A DNA stretch of 64,000 nucleotides, taken from an uncultured Acidobacteriota bacterium (GTDB lineage Bacteria; Acidobacteriota; Blastocatellia; RBC074). The position numbers were made by a program, and so were the translations under genes. This document shows, in pieces, positions 48,027-57,448 of the stretch (position 1 is the stretch's first letter; each line of letters starts with the position of its first letter). The notes below the pieces were generated by a model. The model was not told where the DNA came from and made no database searches. It saw nothing but the letters and a program-made list of their open reading frames with translations. The stretch is taken from contig CADECP010000014.1 in the NCBI GenBank assembly GCA_902825875.1, positions 99,228 to 163,227 on the forward strand. Reading direction: 5' to 3'.

Positions 48027-48076
48027 GTGGGGATTATTGCGTTTGCTTTGATAAGCACGGCCAATATAATCCCCAC
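48027..48076 (+). promoter_or_regulatory. Dyad overlapping a -10 box upstream of ABC transporter gene
   Basis: GTGGGGATTAT (48027-48037) is exactly complementary to ATAATCCCCAC (48066-48076). TATAAT (48065-48070) lies at the right arm, with only weak -35 matches (TTTGCT, 16 bases upstream). It is a candidate operator covering the promoter of the gene at 48115. The loop spans 28 bases. Confidence 0.5.
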
Positions 48077-48114
48077 GCTTTACCCTGTAAATCAAATCCA
48101 GATCAATTCATCCG

Positions 48115-50181
48115 ATGACCAATCCCGCTCAGTTCGCAGTGAAAGAACCGTTGCGGCAACGCCTGTTTCCGAATCACGAATGGGCGCTGCTGATTCTGCT
48201 GCTTGTCGAGCTGGCGTTGTTCAGCCTCATCGGAGAAAACTTCCTTTCGCGCTCGAACGGGTTTGAAATCATCCGGCTGAGCGTGGAAATCGGATTGCTG
48301 GCGTTGGCGCTGACTCCGGTCATCCTCACCGGAGGCATTGATCTTTCCGTTGGTTCGATGATGGGTTTGTCCGCAATCGCTTGCGGCTGGATGTGGAAAG
48401 TCGCGGGCTTGCCGATTTGGTTGAGCGTCGCGTTGACGCTGTTGGTTGGCTTGATCGGCGGTGGACTGAACGCCTTGCTGATCGCCCGGTTCAACCTGCC
48501 GCCGCTGATTGTCACGCTCGGAACGTTTTCGCTCTTTCGCGGCTTGGCCGAAGGCATTACTGGTGGCGTGGCGAATTACTCGGACTTCCCTGCTTCGTTT
48601 TTGTTTTTTGGGCAAGGTTATTGGCTCGGTTTTTTGCCTCCGCAAATGTTGGCGCTGGTGGCGGCTGCGATTGGATATTTTCTGTTGCTGCATCGGACGG
48701 TGATTGGGCGCGGACTTTATGCGATTGGATTTTCTGCCGAAGGCGCGCGTTTTGCGGGAATCCCTGTCGCCAAACGAACCGCGCTGGTTTATGTGCTGTC
48801 AGGTTTGGCGGCGAGTCTGGCCGCAGTGATTTACATCGCGCATCTTGGCCAAGCCAAATCCGACGCCGGAACAGGTTATGAATTGATTGCCATCACTGCG
48901 GTAGTGTTGGGCGGAACTTCGATCTTCGGCGGACGCGGAACAGTGTGGGGAACGACGCTTGGCTTGTTCGCCATCGTCGTTTTGCAAAACGGTTTGCGGC
49001 TGGCTGCGCTGCCGACTGAACTGGCTGGCATTCTGACCGGCGCGCTGCTGGTCATCACCATCTACATTGACCGCATAAGCAAAACCACCGACTACCGACT
49101 ACCGACTACCGACTACTTTTCTGAAGAGGATTTTGAAGTGAAAAACTCTCAAGTGGCATTTATCTGCGCGGCAATTCTGGCCGCTGGCTTGCTCATCGCT
49201 GGCAGCAACTGGTTGCTGGTTCGTTCGCTGCCGACTTCCGGCAGTCAGCCGCAAATGACTGCGACCGCGCCGACCAAACGAACCGTCATCGGCATGATGC
49301 CCAAAGCCAAAGGCGACCCGTATTTCGTCAGTTGTCGCAAAGGCGCGGAAGAAGCCGCCAAAGAACTCGGCGTTGAATTGATCTGGGATGGCCCCACCGA
49401 CCTTGATCCCGCCAAACAAAACGAAGTCGTCGAAGGCTGGATCACTCGCAACGTGGATGTCATCGCCGTCAGCGTCGAAAACTCCGCAGCGATTTCCACC
49501 GTGTTGCGCAAAGCGCGCGAACGCGGCATCAAAGTCATCACTTGGGACGCCGACGCTGAAAGCAACGCGCGAGACTTCTTCATCAATCAAGCCACGCCGC
49601 AAGGCATCGGCTACACCTTGATGGATGAAGCCGCGCGGATTCTCAACAGCAAAGGCGAATTCGCCATCATCACCGCCAGTCTGAGCGCAGCCAACCAAAA
49701 CGAATGGATCAAACACATCAAGGCGCGCTTGGCGGAAAAATATCCCTCGATCAAACTCGTAGCAATTCAACCCAGTGACGGCGACCGCGACCGCGCGTTT
49801 CAGGAAACACAAAACGTGATGAAGGTGCATCCGAACGTCAAACTGATTATGGGAGTCGCCGCTCCGGCGGTTCCCGGCGCAGCCGAAGCCGTCAAACAAT
49901 CTGGTCGTGCGGACGTCAAAGTCATTGGCCTTTCGATTCCCAGTCTCTGCAAACCGTACGTTCACGACGGCGTCATCGAAAGTTTCGTGCTGTGGAATAC
50001 GCTGGATTTAGGCTACCTGACTGTGTTTGCGGGAAATGAACTTAGCGCCGGTCGGCTACGGCTTGGCGACAAGGAACTCAACGCGGGCAAATTGAAAACT
50101 CTGGAAGTGAAAGACAGCGACGTGATGTTGGGTGCGCCGTTTATCTTCAATAAGACGAATGTTGACCGGTTTGATTTCTGA
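48115..50181 (+). CDS. ABC sugar permease joined in frame to periplasmic binding protein
   Basis: A 688-residue open frame holding two normally separate ABC proteins. Residues 1-320 are a RhaP/LsrC-type permease with about nine membrane segments and the EAA-like region VVLGGTSIFGGRGTVWG. Residues about 342-688 are a RhaS/LsrB-type sugar- or autoinducer-binding protein with its own N-terminal membrane anchor (FICAAILAAGLLIAGSNW) and a periplasmic part (GMMPKAKGDPYFVSCRKGAE). The join (324-341) is encoded by four copies of a 7-base repeat at 49087-49116. GTG 49138 with upstream AGAGGA would be a good separate start, so the second protein may also be made independently. No ATPase gene is nearby. 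Confidence 0.85.
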   Translation: MTNPAQFAVKEPLRQRLFPNHEWALLILLLVELALFSLIGENFLSRSNGFEIIRLSVEIGLLALALTPVILTGGIDLSVGSMMGLSAIACGWMWKVAGLPIWLSVALTLLVGLIGGGLNALLIARFNLPPLIVTLGTFSLFRGLAEGITGGVANYSDFPASFLFFGQGYWLGFLPPQMLALVAAAIGYFLLLHRTVIGRGLYAIGFSAEGARFAGIPVAKRTALVYVLSGLAASLAAVIYIAHLGQAKSDAGTGYELIAITAVVLGGTSIFGGRGTVWGTTLGLFAIVVLQNGLRLAALPTELAGILTGALLVITIYIDRISKTTDYRLPTTDYFSEEDFEVKNSQVAFICAAILAAGLLIAGSNWLLVRSLPTSGSQPQMTATAPTKRTVIGMMPKAKGDPYFVSCRKGAEEAAKELGVELIWDGPTDLDPAKQNEVVEGWITRNVDVIAVSVENSAAISTVLRKARERGIKVITWDADAESNARDFFINQATPQGIGYTLMDEAARILNSKGEFAIITASLSAANQNEWIKHIKARLAEKYPSIKLVAIQPSDGDRDRAFQETQNVMKVHPNVKLIMGVAAPAVPGAAEAVKQSGRADVKVIGLSIPSLCKPYVHDGVIESFVLWNTLDLGYLTVFAGNELSAGRLRLGDKELNAGKLKTLEVKDSDVMLGAPFIFNKTNVDRFDF
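49087..49116 (+). repeat. Four exact ACCGACT repeats at the permease/binding-protein junction
   Basis: Units at 49087, 49094, 49101 and 49108, followed by AC. No complementary arm is found near. The unit is the same family as the hairpin at 58297-58360 (ACCGACT/GTAGTCG). It replaces what would be the end of the permease. Confidence 0.92.
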
Positions 50182-50240
50182 CTTCATCAGGCGCGCCGGC
50201 TTTACCGACGCGCCCGATTGCTGCCCGATTGCTGCAAGCC

Positions 50241-50909
50241 TCATCGGCGACTCAGAGTTTGCGGCCAGGGCAATCGGCAAGCGTTTGCGCCGCCTTTTCG
50301 GCCAAGATCGAAACTGGCAATGCGCTGGCTGCCGCTGCCGTGAGCGGTTTTGGCTCTATGATCGGTTCCGCTGGAATCTCTGGCGTACAGCAAACTGTTG
50401 TGAGCTTCGTCTTCGTCGCCCGGATCAATCAGTTTGGCTCGTTCCGCCATTCCAAATGTCGCGCCCGCCAAACAGTCCGCCTGCAATTCGTAATCAATTG
50501 TGTGGGCAAATTTCACGCCCAGCATCCGCTGAATCGAATGGCCGTATTCGTGCCACAAAATGATGATGGCTCCCAAATCGCCGTCGTCCTGAAACCTGGT
50601 CATCTCCGAAGCGCGGTACACGTTCTCCCACAGAAACCCCATCTTCAGGAAGATTTTGTGTTCATTGGGATCGTAATAAGCGCCATCGCCACCATAAAAA
50701 ACTCCCGGCATCTGAAACTGCGCGCTGTTGTACCGGAAAACTTGCGCCCAGGAATCGTCGGCAAATTTGATCGCCGAACCCACCTTTTGCTTAATCATCT
50801 GAACTTGAGCCGTGGTCGGCGCGGGTTGAGCTTGCGCTGACAAAGAAATCAACATCGTGGCAATCAATAACACAGACCGGCCAATCGTCATTTTGGTTTT
50901 CGGCAACAT
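50241..50909 (-). CDS. Neutral zinc metallopeptidase (YpfJ-like)
   Basis: A 222-residue exported or membrane-anchored protein. After the signal-like LLIATMLISLSAQAQ (residues about 13-28) comes the zinc motif HEYGH (about residues 114-118) followed by ELQADCLAG, the YpfJ-family signature. A conserved C-terminal GSGSQRIASFDLG is also present. ATG 50909 follows a strong GGAGG. The family is of unknown substrate. It lies at the end of the long minus-strand block. Confidence 0.82.
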   Translation of the reverse strand: MLPKTKMTIGRSVLLIATMLISLSAQAQPAPTTAQVQMIKQKVGSAIKFADDSWAQVFRYNSAQFQMPGVFYGGDGAYYDPNEHKIFLKMGFLWENVYRASEMTRFQDDGDLGAIIILWHEYGHSIQRMLGVKFAHTIDYELQADCLAGATFGMAERAKLIDPGDEDEAHNSLLYARDSSGTDHRAKTAHGSGSQRIASFDLGRKGGANACRLPWPQTLSRR

Positions 50910-51056
50910 ACGTTTCCTCCTTGGGTTGCTGGTGTCATCTGAAAAGCATTCATCGCGCGTCGCTATTTCCGCTTTCACTCCCTCATGTGCAAAACGCGAT
51001 GAGAAAGGCTCATCGCGTTTGAAATTTTTTCAGGAAAAAACTTTTGACTACTTTGA

Positions 51057-51632
51057 CTACAGGGCAGGTTCCCAGACTTCACGCAGGTCGAGCGTAAAGC
51101 CAGGCAATTCGGGATCGGCGGAAACTTCGCTGACGTTTTCAAGCTTTTGAACCGCAACGTTTGGGCGATAAACGTAAACAGTTTTTTCTTCAGGATCAAT
51201 CAACCACCCCAGCCGCAAACCACAGGAGATATATTCGTCCATTTTGGCTTTGATCGTATCAAGGTCGTCGCTTGGTGAACGCAACTCAATCGCAAAGTCG
51301 GGAGTAAGCGGCAGAAATTTCCTTTTCTGTTCCAGCGTCAATTGGGCCAATCGAGCTTTGCTCACCCATGAAGCGTCCGGCGACCTGTCAGCGCCGTTTG
51401 GCAATTTGAAACCAGTCGAAGATTCAAATGATTTGCCAGTTCCATTTTCCTTTCTCCAACTGCTTAATTGCCGAACGATCTCGTCGTTACGACTCCCAGT
51501 TTCTCCCCCAGTTGGTGGCATAACAATCACTTCTCCTTTCGCCGTCCGTTCGAGACGCAAATCCGGATTCTGCCGACAAAGCTCGTAAAAGGTATCTTCA
51601 GTTGATTTGAGTTGAGCGCCGAATTGACTCAT
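51057..51632 (-). CDS. Uma2-family nuclease-like protein (DUF820)
   Basis: A 191-residue Uma2/DUF820 protein with the restriction-endonuclease-like core: TPDFAIELRSPSDDL and KMDEYISCGLRLGWLIDP. A preceding RSPDASWVSK strand fits the family. A strong GGAGG precedes ATG 51632. These genes are often numerous and probably of mobile origin; their cellular role is not firmly established. Confidence 0.9.
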   Translation of the reverse strand: MSQFGAQLKSTEDTFYELCRQNPDLRLERTAKGEVIVMPPTGGETGSRNDEIVRQLSSWRKENGTGKSFESSTGFKLPNGADRSPDASWVSKARLAQLTLEQKRKFLPLTPDFAIELRSPSDDLDTIKAKMDEYISCGLRLGWLIDPEEKTVYVYRPNVAVQKLENVSEVSADPELPGFTLDLREVWEPAL

Positions 51633-51673
51633 AAGATTTCCTCCGTTGGCTCGTCATTCTACGCTCGTCGCTT

Positions 51674-53101
51674 TCAGATTTGTAGCCCCAGCGAAACGTG
51701 CTTCGTTTCCAGAAAAGCGTCCAAGCCTTCGCTGCCAAGTTCGCGTCCCCAACCGCTTTGCTTCAGTCCGCCAAACGGAGCGTTGCTGGTCGTAGGAACT
51801 CCGTCATTGATGCCAATCGTTCCCGCTTCCAAAGCTTCCATCAATCGAAACGCGCGGTCCAGATTTCCGGTGAAGGCGTATGCGCTCAATCCATAAGCCG
51901 AATTGTTGGCCAGGGCGATTGCTTCTTCTTCGCTGTCGAACGAAGTGATCGGAGCAATCGGCGCGAAGGTTTCTTCCCCCATACACTGCGCGTCTTTGGG
52001 AACATCGGCCAGCACAGTCGGTTCAAGGAAGAAGCCTTTGTCACCAACGCGCCTGCCTCCACACAAAACTCGCGCGCCTCTGGCAACCGCGTCTTCAATG
52101 TGCGCCAGAGCTTTCGCCATTCCCGCTTCATCAATCAGCGGGCCGATTTCCACGCCCGGCTCCAAGCCGTTGCCTACTTTCATCGCCGTCATCTTCGCGG
52201 TGAAGGCTTCACAGAATTGATCGTAAATGCTGCGCTCGACGTAAATGCGATTCGCCGCGATGCAGGACTGGCCAGTGTTGCGAGTCTTGGCGATCCACGC
52301 GCCTTCGACAGCACGATTCAAATCAATGTCGCCAAAAACAAGTACCGGCCCGTTGCCGCCAAGTTCCAGCGACAACGGCTTGACGGTGTTCGCGGCTCCG
52401 GCAATCAACAAACGACCGACTTCGGTCGAACCAGTGAAGGTGACTTTGCGGCAAAGCGGATTTTCCAGAAACTCTTTTCCGATTTCAGAAGCTTCGCCGA
52501 GCACAACCTGGAAAACGCCTTTCGGCAAACCGGCGGCGGCAACACATTCGGCAAAGGCGATCATGCACAGCGGCGTTTGCTCCGCAGGCTTCAGCACAAA
52601 GGTATTTCCTGCCGCCAATGCCGGAGCCATCTTTCGCGCCGCCAACACCAGCGGAAAATTCCACGGGGTGATTGCGCCGACAACTCCCATCGGAGATTTG
52701 ATGACCAGATTGCGTTTGCCATCGGCTTGATGAGGGATGATGCGGCCATACGCGCGCCGGGCTTCTTCGGCAAACCAGCGCAGATGATCCACGGTCATCG
52801 CCACTTCGCCGAAGCTTTGTGCCAGCGGCTTGCCATTTTCCAGCGTGATCGTTCGCGCAATTTCGTCTTTCCGTTTTTCGACTTCAGCAGCAATCGCCAG
52901 CAAAAAATCCGCGCGCGCTTTGCCGGACAGCCGTCGCCAGGACTTGAAGGCTTCGTTGGCGTCACTGATTGCTTGCGCCACGCGAGCGCGATCAACGGTC
53001 GAAACCTGACCGAGCGATTCACCGGTCGCCGGATTGATGACTTGTTGGAAAGGCGAAGAAACGTGCCAGTCGCCGTTGAGATGCAAAGAATAAGTTTTCA
53101 T
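51674..53101 (-). CDS. gabD: NAD(P)-dependent succinate-semialdehyde dehydrogenase-like aldehyde dehydrogenase
   Basis: A 475-residue aldehyde dehydrogenase. The catalytic cysteine is in NTGQSCIAANRIYVE, the glutamate in LELGGNGPV, and the SSADH-like C-terminus NAPFGGLKQSGWGRELGSEG (about 441-460) is intact. The best fit is succinate-semialdehyde dehydrogenase, though alpha-ketoglutarate-semialdehyde or similar dehydrogenases of sugar-acid degradation are close relatives and would fit the neighbourhood. No Shine-Dalgarno is visible before ATG 53101, which follows a repeat arm. fsa lies upstream. Confidence 0.85.
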   Translation of the reverse strand: MKTYSLHLNGDWHVSSPFQQVINPATGESLGQVSTVDRARVAQAISDANEAFKSWRRLSGKARADFLLAIAAEVEKRKDEIARTITLENGKPLAQSFGEVAMTVDHLRWFAEEARRAYGRIIPHQADGKRNLVIKSPMGVVGAITPWNFPLVLAARKMAPALAAGNTFVLKPAEQTPLCMIAFAECVAAAGLPKGVFQVVLGEASEIGKEFLENPLCRKVTFTGSTEVGRLLIAGAANTVKPLSLELGGNGPVLVFGDIDLNRAVEGAWIAKTRNTGQSCIAANRIYVERSIYDQFCEAFTAKMTAMKVGNGLEPGVEIGPLIDEAGMAKALAHIEDAVARGARVLCGGRRVGDKGFFLEPTVLADVPKDAQCMGEETFAPIAPITSFDSEEEAIALANNSAYGLSAYAFTGNLDRAFRLMEALEAGTIGINDGVPTTSNAPFGGLKQSGWGRELGSEGLDAFLETKHVSLGLQI

Positions 53102-53105
53102 AGCT

Positions 53106-53183
53106 CACAGTTCGCAGTTCGCAGTTCACAGTTCACAGTTCGCGGCTCAACTCTGTGAACTGCGAACTGTGAACTGCGAACTA
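53106..53183. repeat. Tandem-arm inverted repeat, GTTCRCA units (second copy)
   Basis: Left arm 53106-53146 contains GTTCGCA, GTTCGCA, GTTCACA, GTTCACA, GTTCGCG. Right arm 53154-53183 is the complement with the units shuffled. Same unit as 12953-13028, 40 kb away. The right arm includes the fsa stop codon TAG. Confidence 0.88.
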
Positions 53184-53825
53184 TTTCGGCACTTTTGCCC
53201 AATCGCTCAAAAACTGATTCAGGACAATGTCAGTCATCGGGTGGTTGTAAAGCTGATCCAGAATGTCGAATGCCGCCGTGCAAACATCGGCTCCGGCCAG
53301 CGCCGATTCCAGTACGTGCGTTGGATGGCGCATCGCGGCGGCGATGATCTGCGTATCAAAGCCGTAATTGACATTGATGGTTTTGATTTGTTCGACCAGT
53401 TCCATCCCAAAATGTCCGGCTGCATCCAGACGACCGACAAACGGACTGACATAAGTCGCCCCGACTTTTGCCGCCAGCAAAGCTTGCAGCGGCGAAAAAG
53501 TGACAGTGACGTTGGTCTTGATGCCTTCGGCAGCCAGGACTTTGACGGCTTTCAAACCTTCTTTGATGAGCGGGATTTTGACGACGACGTTTTTATGCAG
53601 CTTGGCCAGTTCGCGGCCTTCGGCAACGATTTCAGGCGCAGTCAACGTAACGGTTTCCAAACTGACCGGGCAATCCACGATGCCCAGAATCTCTTCGTAC
53701 ACGTCCATCGCGCGGCGTCCGGTTTTAGCGACGTGTGACGGATTGGTGGTAATGCCATCCACGATGCCCCAACTCCACGCTTCGCGGATTTGCGCTACGT
53801 CTGCGGTATCCAGAAAGAGTTTCAT
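53181..53825 (-). CDS. fsa: Transaldolase-like fructose-6-phosphate aldolase
   Basis: A 214-residue short transaldolase (FSA/TalC type, class I aldolase). The Schiff-base lysine is in NVVVKIPLIKEG (about residue 84), with MKLFLDTADVAQIREAWSWG at the start and GITTNPSHVAK. The short length separates it from TalB, and FSA versus TalC activity cannot be told from sequence. Both act on dihydroxyacetone- or sedoheptulose-type phosphates in sugar metabolism. The 3' end is a TAG lying in the repeat arm. Confidence 0.88.
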   Translation of the reverse strand: MKLFLDTADVAQIREAWSWGIVDGITTNPSHVAKTGRRAMDVYEEILGIVDCPVSLETVTLTAPEIVAEGRELAKLHKNVVVKIPLIKEGLKAVKVLAAEGIKTNVTVTFSPLQALLAAKVGATYVSPFVGRLDAAGHFGMELVEQIKTINVNYGFDTQIIAAAMRHPTHVLESALAGADVCTAAFDILDQLYNHPMTDIVLNQFLSDWAKVPK

Positions 53826-53839
53826 ATCCCCTCGATAAA

Positions 53840-53909
53840 GTTTGTAGTTCCGCCTTCAGGCGGCAGACTTGGCAAGCGAACGCAACCGCCTGAAGGCGGA
53901 ACTACGAAC
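53840..53909. repeat. Inverted repeat with 25 bp arms
   Basis: GTTTGTAGTTCCGCCTTCAG and onward (53840-53864) matches the complement of 53885-53909 with about one mismatch. Within each arm CCGCCTTCAGGCGG is itself palindromic. The right arm carries the TAG stop codon of the D-2-hydroxyacid dehydrogenase gene. Confidence 0.88.
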
Positions 53910-54876
53910 GTGATCGCCGTGGCTTATTGAAATTCGCAAAATACTTCGCTTCGCCGCCGTTCAAAATCGCCGCTACATCGCGGCAAACTGTCGTCACAAC
54001 GCGGCGTTGCGCTTCGTGGGTTTGCGCGCCGATGTGCGGCAGCAAAATGACGTTGGTCAATTTATCGAATTCGCTGGGCACGGCGGGTTCCTGTTGGCGA
54101 ACGTCCAGGGCCGCGCCTGCGATTCGGTTTTGCTGCAAGACTTCAAGCAAGGCGGCTTCCTGCACGACTCCGCCGCGAGCGGCATTCAGGAAATACGCTG
54201 TCGGTTTCATCAGGGCGAATTGTTCCGCGCCGATCATTCCGCGCGTTTCGTCGTTTTCCGGCGTGTGCAGCGAAACGAAATCTGAAACGGTCAGCACTTC
54301 GTCCAAACTGGTCATCCGTGCGCGAATTTCCATCGCGCGCAGACTTTCGGGATCAACATAAGGATCGTAAGCGACGATTTCCATTCCCAACGCGCGCGCT
54401 TTGGCGGCGGTCAAACTGCCGATGCGCCCCAAGCCGACAATGCCAAGCGTTTTGCCAGACAATTCCACGCCCATGTATTTCCAGCGATCCCAACCGCCCG
54501 CTTTTGTGTGAGCGTCGGCGTCGGGAATCATCCGCGCCAGGCTCAGCATCAAGCCAATCGTCAATTCGGCGACAGAGTTTGTGTTTTGTTCAGGCGTCCA
54601 ACTGACGACAATTCCAGCCTGCGAAGCCGCTTCCAAATCCACGTTGTCCATGCCGACTCCGGCGCGAGCGATGACTTTCAGGCGCGTTCCGGCTTCGATG
54701 ATCTCGCGCGTGATCTGAGTCTGGTTTCGAGCGATCAACGCGCGAAAGCCAGGAATCATCGCGCGTAACTTGTCCGGCTCTTTCCACAACAACGGTTCGA
54801 ACACGCAATCGAAGCGTTCGCGCAATTCGTCCATCGCTTCGCCAATGATGTTTTCAGTAATCAAAACGTCAGACAT
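53902..54876 (-). CDS. D-2-hydroxyacid dehydrogenase (SerA N-terminal-like)
   Basis: A 324-residue NAD-dependent dehydrogenase. VIARAGVGMDNVDLEAASQ, the NAD loop GIVGLGRIGSLTA, and ALDVRQQEP with VILLPHIGAQT carry the catalytic Arg/Glu/His set of the phosphoglycerate dehydrogenase family. It lacks the regulatory C-terminal domains of long SerA, so it could act on 3-phosphoglycerate or on glyoxylate/hydroxypyruvate. ATG 54876 overlaps the stop of the upstream transporter gene and has GGAG upstream. Start and end are both tightly packed, supporting an operon. Confidence 0.85.
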   Translation of the reverse strand: MSDVLITENIIGEAMDELRERFDCVFEPLLWKEPDKLRAMIPGFRALIARNQTQITREIIEAGTRLKVIARAGVGMDNVDLEAASQAGIVVSWTPEQNTNSVAELTIGLMLSLARMIPDADAHTKAGGWDRWKYMGVELSGKTLGIVGLGRIGSLTAAKARALGMEIVAYDPYVDPESLRAMEIRARMTSLDEVLTVSDFVSLHTPENDETRGMIGAEQFALMKPTAYFLNAARGGVVQEAALLEVLQQNRIAGAALDVRQQEPAVPSEFDKLTNVILLPHIGAQTHEAQRRVVTTVCRDVAAILNGGEAKYFANFNKPRRSRS

Positions 54877-56168
54877 CACAACTCCACACGGCGGAATTTC
54901 CCAGCCAACAGTATCAACACCAACACGCCCGCCGCAGGCATCAACGCCGCCATTGTAAACACCGGCGTATACGAAACCTTGTCCACCAGCCAACCGGTCA
55001 GGCGCGGAAACAACCAACCGCTCAATCCCCCGGCAACGCCGGTCAAAGCGGTGACACGAGCGACGGCATTGTTCGGAAAGATGTCGGAGATGGCGGCAAA
55101 CATATTGGCCGAAAGCGCGTAATGGCCGAAATAAACCAGGCAGATTGCTCCCCACCAAATGACCGGAGTGTTGGCTTTGACAACGACAATGCTCAGCGCG
55201 CAAAGCGCCGCCCCGACCAACATGACCAACTTGCGCGATTGATCAACGGTTAATCCTTTGCCGATCATTCGCCCTGTAATCCAGCCTCCGCCTACGCTGC
55301 CCAGATCGCCGAACAGCGGCGGCAACATCCCCAAAAAGCCAATCGCCACCATTGTGTACCCGCGCGTGTTCGACAGGTACAACGGCAGCCAGAACAAATA
55401 AAACTGAATCACAGGCCCCACCAGCAAACGACACAGCATCAACGCCCAAGCCTGTCGCGTCGCCAGTAATTGCCAAACGGAAGGCGACGGACGCTCTTCT
55501 TCAGGTTCGCTTTCTTTGATGTATCGGCGCTCGGCTTCGGTCAGCGAAGGGTGCTCTTCGGGCAGTTTGTAATACCTGCGCCAGAAAATTACCCAGAACA
55601 TTCCCAGCAAACTAGGAATCAAAAACGCAGCCTTCCAGCCCATCTTGGCCATAATGAAGACGATGATCGGCGGCGTAATCATATTGCCGACCAGCGACGC
55701 GCCGTTCATGACGCCTGTGGCAAAGGCGCGTTCTTTTGGTGGAAACCATTGCCCGATGACTTTGACTCCGCCGGAATAATTGCCGCATTCGCCTGTGCCC
55801 ATCCAGAATCGCAGTACGCTGAATTGAAAAACCGTTCGCGCCGCCGCGTGCATGGCGTTGGCGATTGACCACCAAATGACCGCAAAGGAAAAGCCCAGTT
55901 TCGGCCCACGCCGATCCATCAATCGCCCCATCGGGAATTCGCCGATCATCATCCCAAACAAAAACCACGAAACGATATTGCCGTAATCTTCATTCGACAG
56001 CTTGAATGTTTCTTTGAGCACCGGCGCAACGTACGAAAGCGTCAGCCGATCAACGAAGTTGATGACTGTGACGAAAAACAGCAGCGCCAATATCCACCAT
56101 CGGACTTGACGGTAAACCGGCGGCATCGTCATTCGCGCTGCGTCTTGTTGGGATGTCACTTGAGCCAT
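54876..56168 (-). CDS. MFS transporter, hexuronate/galactarate type (ACS family)
   Basis: A 430-residue major-facilitator permease of the anion:cation symporter family, like ExuT/GarP. About twelve hydrophobic helices are present. VINFVDRLTLSYVAPVLKE in helix 1, the loop-2 motif GRLMDRRGPKLGF, and RFWMGTGECGNYSGGVKVI are characteristic of this group. It likely imports an acidic sugar such as a uronate or aldarate. It overlaps the next gene and lies beside threonine synthase and a KduI/IolB-like bicupin. Confidence 0.88.
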   Translation of the reverse strand: MAQVTSQQDAARMTMPPVYRQVRWWILALLFFVTVINFVDRLTLSYVAPVLKETFKLSNEDYGNIVSWFLFGMMIGEFPMGRLMDRRGPKLGFSFAVIWWSIANAMHAAARTVFQFSVLRFWMGTGECGNYSGGVKVIGQWFPPKERAFATGVMNGASLVGNMITPPIIVFIMAKMGWKAAFLIPSLLGMFWVIFWRRYYKLPEEHPSLTEAERRYIKESEPEEERPSPSVWQLLATRQAWALMLCRLLVGPVIQFYLFWLPLYLSNTRGYTMVAIGFLGMLPPLFGDLGSVGGGWITGRMIGKGLTVDQSRKLVMLVGAALCALSIVVVKANTPVIWWGAICLVYFGHYALSANMFAAISDIFPNNAVARVTALTGVAGGLSGWLFPRLTGWLVDKVSYTPVFTMAALMPAAGVLVLILLAGKFRRVEL

Positions 56169-56187
56169 ATTTGATTTCTTATCGCGC

Positions 56188-57354
56188 CTATTTCAGACCG
56201 TAAGCTTCCAGATACTTGAGTCCGGTGCCGGTGTTGAACAACACAACTCGTTCTTTGGTCGCCACCTGACCGCTGGCCAGCAACTTTTTCAGCGCCGAAA
56301 AACACGCTGCGCCTTCGGGCGCGCAAAAGATGCCTTCGGCAGCGCCGACGATTTTGGTGTCGGCGACCATTTCTTCGTCGGTGACGCTGATGGCTCCGCC
56401 GCCGCTGGTTCGCAAAATGTTTAGCATGATGAAATCGCCGACGGCCTTTGGCACTCGCAAACCCGAAGCCGCCGTGTGCGCGTTTTCAAATTCCGGCGCT
56501 TCGTCCCAGCCATTGTCGTAGGCCCGAACAATCGGCGCGCAACCGGCAGCTTGAACCGAAAACATGCGTGGGCGCTTCGAGTCAATCCAGCCCATTCCTT
56601 CCATTTCGTCGAAGGCTTTCCACATCCCGACCAAGCCCGTGCCGCCGCCGGTCGGGTACAAAATCACGTCGGGCAATTCCCAGCCGAACTGTTCGGCCAA
56701 TTCATAACCCATCGTTTTTTTGCCTTCGATGCGGTACGGCTCTTTCAGCGTGGAAACGTCAAACCAGCCTTCAGCTTCTTTGCGGCGCGCGACTTCGGCT
56801 CCGCAATCGGTTATCAAACCGTCAATCAGCGTGACCTGAGCGCCAAGTTGTTCGCATTCGATTCGGCAAGCCGCCGGAGTATCGCGCGGCATAAAAACGT
56901 AAGCTTCCAAACCCGCTGCCGCCGCGTAAGCCGACATTGCGCCGCCCGCATTGCCTGCGGTCGGAATGGCGACTTTTTTGACGCCCAACTCTTTGGCCAT
57001 CGAAATCGCCGCGGTCTGGCCGCGCGCTTTGAACGAACCAGTCGGATTCAAGCCTTCGTCTTTGATAAAGAGTTCAGACATGCCAACCAACGCGCCCAGC
57101 CGTTTGGCGTGCGGCAGCGGTGTCCAGCCTTCGCCCAGACTGACGATGTTTTCGTTGTGAATCACGGGCATCACTTCGCGGTAACGCCACAACGAAGACA
57201 CGCGGCCTTTCAACACGTCTTTGGTCAACGTTTTCGCCGCCGCCTGCAAATCGTACCGAACCAGCAAGGGCTTGCCGACTTCGGACAGGTTATAAATTTT
57301 ATTGGCTTCGTAGATTTTGCCCGTCTTCGAGCATTCCAGGTGAGTAACAAACAT
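56188..57354 (-). CDS. thrC: Threonine synthase
   Basis: A 388-residue PLP enzyme. The lysine is in [14 protein letters not shown] (about residue 108), with the phosphate-binding [17 protein letters not shown] and [13 protein letters not shown]. Length and fold fit threonine synthase, which makes threonine from O-phosphohomoserine. Some homologues act on other phosphorylated substrates, and its placement in an apparently sugar-related block is unusual. AAGGA precedes the ATG. Confidence 0.88.
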   Translation of the reverse strand: MFVTHLECSKTGKIYEANKIYNLSEVGKPLLVRYDLQAAAKTLTKDVLKGRVSSLWRYREVMPVIHNENIVSLGEGWTPLPHAKRLGALVGMSELFIKDEGLNPTGSFKARGQTAAISMAKELGVKKVAIPTAGNAGGAMSAYAAAAGLEAYVFMPRDTPAACRIECEQLGAQVTLIDGLITDCGAEVARRKEAEGWFDVSTLKEPYRIEGKKTMGYELAEQFGWELPDVILYPTGGGTGLVGMWKAFDEMEGMGWIDSKRPRMFSVQAAGCAPIVRAYDNGWDEAPEFENAHTAASGLRVPKAVGDFIMLNILRTSGGGAISVTDEEMVADTKIVGAAEGIFCAPEGAACFSALKKLLASGQVATKERVVLFNTGTGLKYLEAYGLK

Positions 57355-57373
57355 TCAAAACGTCCTTCTCAAA

Positions 57374-57442
57374 TCCACGAAGGACACGAAGGATCACGAA
57401 GTTCTTCGCTTCTTTTTCGTGATTCTTCGTGTCCTTCGTGGA
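57374..57442. repeat. Tandem-arm inverted repeat, CACGAAGGA units
   Basis: Left arm 57374-57403 and the complement of 57413-57442 agree in about 26 of 30 positions. Both are made of CACGAAGGA-type 9-base units, the same family as the outer arms at 35485 and 37056. It sits between the bicupin and threonine synthase genes. Confidence 0.88.
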
Positions 57443-57448
57443 CAGTTT

